Source: MWCR01 sp049325475 (lineage in GTDB: Bacteria; Patescibacteriota; Patescibacteriia; 2-12-FULL-60-25). Taken from it: a DNA stretch of 64,000 nucleotides. A program made the position numbers and the translations under genes. Shown here one piece after another: positions 58,291 through 64,000 of this stretch. How positions within the stretch are numbered: position 1 is the stretch's first letter; each line of letters opens with the position of its first letter. The stretch covers positions 558,001-622,000 of the forward strand of contig JBMOLN010000007.1 of NCBI GenBank assembly GCA_049325475.1, in the 5' to 3' direction. The notes below the pieces were generated by a model, which was not told where the DNA came from, made no database searches, and saw only the letters and a list, made by a program, of their open reading frames with translations.

Positions 58291-58470
58291 CTATTATTTA
58301 CTATCTACTATCTAATATTTAGTACCCGGTACCTAGTACCTAGTACCTAGTACCTAAATACAATTTCATTTTTTCATCCTTTCATTGTTTCATTATGCAT
58401 TTTGCACCATGCACTATACATTATGCATTATACATTCTGCATTAATCCTTAATCATCAGCTAAAAGCTAA
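58289..58470. repeat. 26-unit heptamer tract with changing words
   Basis: The 182 bp divide into 26 consecutive 7-mers in one phase: atctact-type, then acctagt (three identical), then tttcatt-type, then tatgcat/tatacat/catgcac-type, then cagctaa/aagctaa. Neighbouring units resemble each other, but distant ones share little beyond the period. It starts at the DUF5667 stop and ends within a small minus-strand ORF. Confidence 0.9.
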
Positions 58471-58647
58471 ATTATAGTTCCCCCAGCAAACAGGGCACCT
58501 GTCAAATGCGACGGATGTCCTGACGGGCGGGGGAAAAGCAATGAGCATAAACTCGGCGATACCGCCTTGGATATGCCGCATGCTGGATCCCCATAAACCG
58601 AAAGGGATCTCGAACTCCGGCGCCCGGTCATGCAAAATCCTCGCCAC
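58456..58647 (-). CDS. Possible small protein or gene fragment
   Basis: A 63-codon frame from a GTG with ACGGAGG three bases upstream. The peptide looks protein-like (HDRAPEFEIPFGLWGSSMRH, FDRCPVCWGNYNL) with a CxxC pair, but there is no family, promoter or neighbour support. The TGA stop lies in the heptamer tract. A longer GTG start at 58677 is possible. It may be a remnant of a larger gene. Confidence 0.35.
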   Translation of the reverse strand: MARILHDRAPEFEIPFGLWGSSMRHIQGGIAEFMLIAFPPPVRTSVAFDRCPVCWGNYNLAFS

Positions 58648-58795
58648 GATCCTCCGTAAAAAGGTCGGCCCGGCCACTGGTCGGTGGGAGCGGTCAACTC
58701 ATTCATAATTTACGCAGAAATCATTCTAAAGGATGAAATCTGTACGCCCGGACAGGGCGCAATCTGTCCATAATCTAGAATCCACAAGGATATTT

Positions 58796-61700
58796 ATGAT
58801 TAACGCAAAAAGAATTTTTTCCTCGTTTGTCTCCTTCGTCACCATTCTTTGGTCCGTTGGTGCAGGCGCATTGGCTTTCCCGGTAACAGCTCAAGCTGCC
58901 ACGCTTAATGCTGGCGATTTGATCAAGGCCTCCGGCCCGGCTGTTTACTATTATGCCAATGACGGAATGAGATATGTTTTCCCAGATGAGAAAACATATT
59001 TCTCATGGTTTAACGATTTCTCGTCCGTTGTAACCATCACGGATGCCGAACTCGCAGCCATTACAATCGGTGGTAATGTCACAATCCGCCCGGGCACCAA
59101 GCTCGTCAAGATTCAGACAGACCCCAAAACCTATGCAGTAACCAAGTGCGGAACCCTGCACTGGATCGAATCAGAAGCCATTGCTAAGGCTCTCTGGGGC
59201 GATGCATGGGCCACGCGCGTCGTAGACGTGTCGGACAGCTTCTTTGTCAACTATGACATCGGCTCGTCCATCTCCAGCAATGTCCATCCCAATGGCCAAT
59301 TGATCACCTATACCGGCGACACAAATCGCTATGTTGTATGGGAGGGTCAAAAGAGAATGATTGCAGATGATGCAGCATTCGCAGCCAACCGTTGGAATAT
59401 GGCCAATGCCGTAGAAACAACCATCTCTTATCCTGATGGTGCAAGTGTCACAGGCCTCGAAGCGGATAACTTCTGGATGGTAGCCTGCGGCGGCCAAACT
59501 GTGAGTGGTAGCGTCACAGTGGCTCTCGCTTCGGATACACCGGCAGGTGCAACAGTTCCGAAGAATGCAATGTCCGTCCCAATGGTTAAAGTCAATGTCA
59601 CCGCCGGCAGTGCTGACGCCTTGTTAACAGGCTTGCACTTCCATCGCGTTGGCGTTGGTTCAACAAGCGATTTCGCCAATGTTTATCTTTATGATGGCAT
59701 GGGCAACCGCTTGACAACCGGCCGTTCGGTCAATTCCACCTCCAATAAAGTGGAATTCAATGCATTGAACCAAACAATTCCAGCAAATACCACAAAGACA
59801 TTCTATGTCTATGCTGATTTCAGCAGCCCGGCAACAACAGGCGGCAATCATGCGTTTGAATTAGCAGATGCAGCCAGCGTTGTGCTCTCGGGTACAGGCA
59901 CGGTTTCCGGTTCATTCCCGGTCCGCGGCAATGTCTTCATTGTTGGTACAGCTAATGCAGGTACGCTTACAATCCAAGCAGGTCCGACACCGGCTAACCC
60001 GGTTATCGGTTCCAAGAATGCTCCGATTGCCAGCTTTAAGTTAACTGCAAACACCAATGACATTTATGTCCATCGCGTTGCCTTGTATCAGGGCGGCGAT
60101 ATCGACAATTCAGACCTTGCCAACTTTGAGCTCTATCAGGGCACAACCAAAGTTGCGGCTTCGGCTTCGGTCAACGCCAAGGGTCAGATGGTCTTGGCAT
60201 TTGATTCACCATACATGATTCCGGATGGCGTTACCCGCGTATTCGAGCTTCGCGCCGATGTCAGCGGCCGCGCCGGACGCACAATCAAGACCTATGTTGA
60301 ATACAGTGTAGACATTTATGCAATGGATTCGATCTTCAATTCGGGTGCAGCTATTACTATCGCTGACTACAACGGTGACGGCGCTCCGGCCAATGATTTC
60401 TCGCAGGTTACAACCCAAGGTGGCAACCTGACATTCGCCTTCAATGGTCCTCCGTCATCCAATGTTGCTAAAGGCAAGCTCGGTGTCACTCTCTACAAAT
60501 TCTCCCTTACATCCTCGGATAACGATCTCGAAGTCCGCAGAATGCAAGTCAACCTGGCTCGCGTAGCCGCAGGTGGCGAACTCGTAGGTTCAGCCGGCAC
60601 CAAGTACTTCCGCAACGTAAAGATTGTCAACCTTGACAATGGTCAAACAATCATGGGTCCAAAAGAATTGACCATCGCCAATGGTACAACCAATGAGACC
60701 TTTACCTTCAATGACACCTTCAATGTCATGACGGGCCAAACCTTGAATCTCGCTGTTGTTGCAGACCTCGCCAATACCGAGGACGCAGTCGGCGAATTCA
60801 TCGGCAAGACCTATCGTGTAACCTGGAAGGCCTTCATTGCCGGTGATGTCAAAGTTGTTGACACAGGTGAAAACTTAGCCTTGACCAAGATTGTTCCCAA
60901 TGCAGACACTGCCGGTAACATCATGACGGTCAAGCAATCCAGCCTTGATGCCAAATTAGCTTCCACGCCGGTTTCCGGTACGGTTGTTAAGAAGGCCATG
61001 AACAAGCCGGTTGTCGGCGTCGCTCTTGAAGCGGGTGCTCAATCAGCTATCAAGGTTACAAATCTTACATTAGACTGTCAGGCCAGCATTGCCGGCGCCG
61101 CTTATGACGAGGCACAATGTGCTCAACGCATTACCTCCCTCTCGCTCTGGGATGGAGATACCAAAGTCGGCGACGCTCAAGCTCCTGACTCAACCACAGG
61201 TGAAGCTCCGATCAGCAATATGAATTTGGACATCCCGGCAGGAACCACAAAGAACCTGACCGTTAAAGCCACATTCAGCTCCGCTGCCAGCTCGCCCGTC
61301 TATGACAAGATTTCCGTTGGTGTGAAAGCCGCCGGTATCACCGCCCAAGATGATGATGCCAATACGGTTACTCCGACCATCGAAACCAAATTGAACGCAG
61401 GCGCAGGCGGTCAAACTTCCGCAGCTCCGACTGTTGTTCAAACAATCTTGCCTAACGGTACCTTAACCGTGACGCAAGATGCGCATCCTTCCGCAACAAT
61501 CGTTATTGCCGGCAAAGATGTGTGGGTCCCGTTTGCTCGCTATAAGGCAACCGCTCAATTTGAGAACATGTTGATTGATCGCGTGGCTGTTACATCAACA
61601 GTCGGCGGCGACAATGCCAACTTTGTCCAGGTTGCTGTAGCGTCAGAAGGTGCTGTTAAAGGCGCCAATGTTCTCCCTGCCGGCAAGACCGGTATGGCAG

Positions 61701-62638
61701 ACGTTGACTTAACCGGCAACAACATCGAAGTTCCGAAGGATGGCACTGCCAACTTTGAACTCTGGGCCAAACTCTCAACAATCCAAGCTTCTTCATCCGT
61801 ATCCGGCGCCTGGGACAACGTCACTCGCTCCGGCCATGCACCGGGCTTGGGATTATTGGAGAACTATCAGACCGGCAACTGGGATGCCAACTATGCCGGC
61901 AACCTCAACTTGCAGACCACCGGTGAATCCTCGGGCGAGCGTGTTTACGCCGCACAAGGTGCAACCGACGGCGCATCAATGGTGCTCCGCAAGAGCAAAC
62001 CCGTTGTGACCAAGCAATCGCTTGGCAGCACAACATTGACCGCAGGATTGACTCCGTTGTACAAAGTACAAGTCGGCGCCGATTCAGCCGGTTCAATTGC
62101 TCTGAAACAAATGGTCTTCGGCATCAATAAGACAACCAATGTCACTTTGGGCAACTTCAGGCTCTACCGCGGCGCTTCCGAAGTCACAACCGGCAATTAC
62201 ACCATCGTTGATCAAAACGGTGTTGATCTCAAAGCAGGTTCCACTACGACCAACTCATTCTATGTTGTTGTAGCCTTCACCAGCGAAGATTCAATTTCCG
62301 GTACCGGAAACATCTACACATTGTATGCTGATGTATCCGGCACATTGGGTGCAGGCCAGTATGTTAAGACAGATATGTACCGCGATCCGGCCGGAGTACC
62401 GAACACCGGTTACTTGGTCAACAGTGCCGCTACAGGCATTCTCGGCGCAGATGCTGAAATCTTCAACATCAATACCGGCGCAACGCCGGATGCCACCGCT
62501 GAAAAGGTTGGCAGCTTTGTCTGGTCCGATAACTCCGAGGTTCCGCACAATTACACTTCCGGAAGCTCGCGAGACTGGACCAATGATGTCTACGTCGAAG
62601 ATTTGACGCAGTCTCAAACAGTCCAGACTGGTTCCTAA
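58796..62638 (+). CDS. S-layer-like surface protein
   Basis: 1280 residues. A signal peptide (cleavage after AQA, residue 34) is followed by a domain beginning AVYYYANDGMRYVFPDEKTY with FSWFNDFSSV, repeated in variant form (VHPNGQLITYTGDTNRYVVW, LHWIE), which I recognise from predicted CPR surface-layer proteins. The remaining ~1000 residues are Thr/Ser/Gly-rich with repeated beta-sandwich-like units (IPANTTKTFYVYADFS, IPDGVTRVFELRADVSG, IPAGTTKNLTVKATFS). Only three cysteines are obvious. The ATG at 58796 has AAGGA before it and starts the signal peptide; the ATG at 58733 would put 21 hydrophilic residues in front. A strong terminator follows, fitting an abundant single-gene product. Confidence 0.82.
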   Translation: MINAKRIFSSFVSFVTILWSVGAGALAFPVTAQAATLNAGDLIKASGPAVYYYANDGMRYVFPDEKTYFSWFNDFSSVVTITDAELAAITIGGNVTIRPGTKLVKIQTDPKTYAVTKCGTLHWIESEAIAKALWGDAWATRVVDVSDSFFVNYDIGSSISSNVHPNGQLITYTGDTNRYVVWEGQKRMIADDAAFAANRWNMANAVETTISYPDGASVTGLEADNFWMVACGGQTVSGSVTVALASDTPAGATVPKNAMSVPMVKVNVTAGSADALLTGLHFHRVGVGSTSDFANVYLYDGMGNRLTTGRSVNSTSNKVEFNALNQTIPANTTKTFYVYADFSSPATTGGNHAFELADAASVVLSGTGTVSGSFPVRGNVFIVGTANAGTLTIQAGPTPANPVIGSKNAPIASFKLTANTNDIYVHRVALYQGGDIDNSDLANFELYQGTTKVAASASVNAKGQMVLAFDSPYMIPDGVTRVFELRADVSGRAGRTIKTYVEYSVDIYAMDSIFNSGAAITIADYNGDGAPANDFSQVTTQGGNLTFAFNGPPSSNVAKGKLGVTLYKFSLTSSDNDLEVRRMQVNLARVAAGGELVGSAGTKYFRNVKIVNLDNGQTIMGPKELTIANGTTNETFTFNDTFNVMTGQTLNLAVVADLANTEDAVGEFIGKTYRVTWKAFIAGDVKVVDTGENLALTKIVPNADTAGNIMTVKQSSLDAKLASTPVSGTVVKKAMNKPVVGVALEAGAQSAIKVTNLTLDCQASIAGAAYDEAQCAQRITSLSLWDGDTKVGDAQAPDSTTGEAPISNMNLDIPAGTTKNLTVKATFSSAASSPVYDKISVGVKAAGITAQDDDANTVTPTIETKLNAGAGGQTSAAPTVVQTILPNGTLTVTQDAHPSATIVIAGKDVWVPFARYKATAQFENMLIDRVAVTSTVGGDNANFVQVAVASEGAVKGANVLPAGKTGMADVDLTGNNIEVPKDGTANFELWAKLSTIQASSSVSGAWDNVTRSGHAPGLGLLENYQTGNWDANYAGNLNLQTTGESSGERVYAAQGATDGASMVLRKSKPVVTKQSLGSTTLTAGLTPLYKVQVGADSAGSIALKQMVFGINKTTNVTLGNFRLYRGASEVTTGNYTIVDQNGVDLKAGSTTTNSFYVVVAFTSEDSISGTGNIYTLYADVSGTLGAGQYVKTDMYRDPAGVPNTGYLVNSAATGILGADAEIFNINTGATPDATAEKVGSFVWSDNSEVPHNYTSGSSRDWTNDVYVEDLTQSQTVQTGS

Positions 62639-62785
62639 TTCTCTCGCTCTCATCAAGGTCTTTACGGACCAAGATGTTGATTAAGTCACACTTTGCTTAG
62701 GCACAGGTGCCGCGATCGTCCGCTTAGCGGATAAGAGCTTGCAAATAGGTTCCAAGTCTAAGCCTTGGACTTAGGTCTGGGGCTG

Positions 62786-62816
62786 AAAATCCCCCCGCAG
62801 AAATGCGGGGGGATTT
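62786..62816 (+). terminator. Strong Rho-independent terminator of the S-layer-like gene
   Basis: ATCCCCCCGCA-GAAA-TGCGGGGGGAT then TTT. The 150-bp 3' untranslated region before it contains further stems (CCAAGTCTAAGCCTTGGACTT). Confidence 0.9.
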
Positions 62817-62820
62817 TGTT

Positions 62821-62960
62821 CCCTCTGGTAGTTTCCCTAATCCCTATCCCTTCCCCCGTACACAAGGGAAGGGGAGTGTATAATCCAGGTTGATTATAAC
62901 CCTCTCTTGCATGCGGGAGAGGGTCTTCGCGTTTAACGCGACGGGGAGAGGGAATAACCC
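62821..62960. repeat. Tandem C/G palindromic repeats
   Basis: cccttcccccgtacacaaggg, accctctcttgcatgcgggagagggt and gacggggagaggga arms; overall an inverted arrangement of ccctctg and gggagaggg. No gene seen between 62639 and 63003. Confidence 0.6.
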
Positions 62961-63003
62961 ATCTCTACAAATAAAATTACGCTTGTGCTACCCTTTTTCT
63001 CAT

Positions 63004-64000
63004 ATGCAACGTCAAACAGCTATCAAAACACTTCGCACTATCGTGTTAATCGGCATATATGGTGGGTTGCTCATGCCGGTTTATTTCCCGGTTTTATTTT
63101 TGCCGGATGTAATTTTTCCGTTTGTTTTTTCCAAGCTCATCTTTTTTCAGATTCTGATCGGCTTGACTGTCCCGGCTTATATCATCCTCGCTTGGATTGA
63201 ACCCAAGTACCGTCCCCGATGGTCATTCCTCTACATTGCTTTCATTGCTTATTACATCGCCTTGTTTTTGTCCGTTATCTTTGCCGTGGATCCGATCCGG
63301 TCTTGGTGGGGCAATCAAGAGCGCATGAACGGCTTGTTTACCATGTTGCATTTTTTGGTCTGGCTGACCATGGCAACCTCGCTCATCAAAACCTGGAAAG
63401 AATGGAAACGGTTGTTAAATTATCAGATTTTTCTGGGTGTTTTCATGGCCTGCATCGCTCTTCTGCAAAAACCGTTTCCCAAACTGCTTAGCTTCCCGGC
63501 CGGAGACCGAGTCGGAGGCCTCTTGGATAATCCTATTTATCAGGGCGCATATCAATTATTCATATTGTTTTTTATAGCTTTGTTATTTTTAAAAACAAAA
63601 AGCAATGGCTGGAGGACCTGGTATGTTTTAGCCGGAATAACCTCGCTCACGGCCATGTTTGCTGCAGGCAGCCGCGGCCCGTTTATGGGATTGATTTTTG
63701 GAACCGTTTTATCGGCTGTAACTGTTGGCATCTTGCATCACAGTAAAAAAATCCGAATAGCTGTCATCGGCGCAGTCTTGGCTTGTTCGCTGGGCTATGT
63801 GGGCATGGTGACCTTTGGAACCAAGACCCAAGCCTTTGCGTCTTTTTCAAAAGCTTGGCCCACGGCCGCCCGCATGTTTATGCTGCAAACGGGCACTGCC
63901 GGACGTTTTATAGCTTGGCAAATTTCCTGGGAAGGATTTTTGGAGCGCCCGTTAACCGGCTGGGGCTTGGATAATTACCACTTACTCTTTAATAAAAAAT
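63004..64000 (+). CDS. O-antigen ligase/polymerase-like membrane protein 2 (3' partial)
   Basis: The frame from the ATG at 63004 is open to the right edge (332 codons visible). It has about eight hydrophobic segments, VDPIRSWWGNQERMNGLF, AGDRVGGLLDNPIYQGAYQL, AGSRGPFMGLIFGTVLSA and, at the edge, TAGRFIAWQISWEGFLERPL with GWGLDNYH. These are the blocks of Wzy_C/O-antigen ligases, including the GWG motif near the end of the catalytic loop. It is the second such protein in the window and probably acts in surface glycan assembly. No strong SD or promoter is seen. Confidence 0.85.
   Translation, partial: MQRQTAIKTLRTIVLIGIYGGLLMPVYFPVLFLPDVIFPFVFSKLIFFQILIGLTVPAYIILAWIEPKYRPRWSFLYIAFIAYYIALFLSVIFAVDPIRSWWGNQERMNGLFTMLHFLVWLTMATSLIKTWKEWKRLLNYQIFLGVFMACIALLQKPFPKLLSFPAGDRVGGLLDNPIYQGAYQLFILFFIALLFLKTKSNGWRTWYVLAGITSLTAMFAAGSRGPFMGLIFGTVLSAVTVGILHHSKKIRIAVIGAVLACSLGYVGMVTFGTKTQAFASFSKAWPTAARMFMLQTGTAGRFIAWQISWEGFLERPLTGWGLDNYHLLFNKK

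Noticed and set aside
58289..58470. CRISPR-like array
   Set aside because: The units are 7 bp and contiguous, with no spacers and no cas genes.

Overview
The window reads as chromosome of a Candidate Phyla Radiation (Patescibacteria) bacterium. The evidence is compact genes, an archaeal-type UMP kinase, DUF4012 and DUF5667 proteins, Gmad2/GerMN envelope proteins, a Memo-CapA fusion, a very short TsaB and a large S-layer-like protein carrying the YYYANDGMRYVFP-type domain common in CPR genomes. TGA is used as a stop. An ABY1-type lineage (Magasanik-, Uhr- or Falkowbacteria-like) is my guess, not something the sequence proves. I see no tRNA, rRNA, CRISPR array, transposase or prophage.

Layout. 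0-9 kb: lysS (cut by the left edge), an RNHCP protein, two single-pass secreted proteins sharing a six-cysteine domain, and tandem gpmI genes. 9-17 kb: nth, a PAP2 phosphatase, mltG, an RsuA/RluB pseudouridine synthase, a two-gene minus-strand operon with a degenerate YqeK/HD protein, a UvrD/PcrA helicase and a divergent MetK. 17-26.5 kb: an envelope block (cyclophilin lipoprotein, GD-heptapeptide repeat protein, C39 peptidase, two Gmad2-GerMN proteins, Memo-CapA, two surface proteins). 26.6-27.8 kb: an operon of four overlapping cysteine-module genes. 28-36 kb: xseAB, a YvlD-like protein, pyrH, a methyltransferase, rplJ-rplL with an L10 leader, and a PP2C-like/propeller protein. 36-46.6 kb: regulator, tsaB, glycosyltransferases, DUF4012, mreB, TrmB. 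46.6-51.2 kb: a GC-richer island with two tiny overlapping ORFs and two convergent Gly/Ser- or Ala-rich lipoprotein-like genes. 51.3-64 kb: O-antigen ligase-like proteins, glycosyltransferases, ECF sigma with DUF5667, and the S-layer-like gene.

Two styles of expression coexist. Core genes have AU-rich, SD-less and sometimes apparently leaderless starts. An accessory set (six-Cys pair, HD operon, membrane/GD pair, cysteine-module operon, island genes) has near-consensus TTGACA promoters with 17-bp spacers and strong GGAGG sites.

The most unusual feature is the intergenic DNA. Much of it is built from degenerate tandem 7-bp units. The unit sequence differs between sites and even changes within a tract while the 7-bp phase is kept. 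The tracts run up to start codons, supply stop codons, form inverted-repeat foldbacks and in several places lie inside genes. Three further dispersed palindromic families accompany them. The cysteine-module operon and the heptamer tracts are the best candidates for something undescribed.
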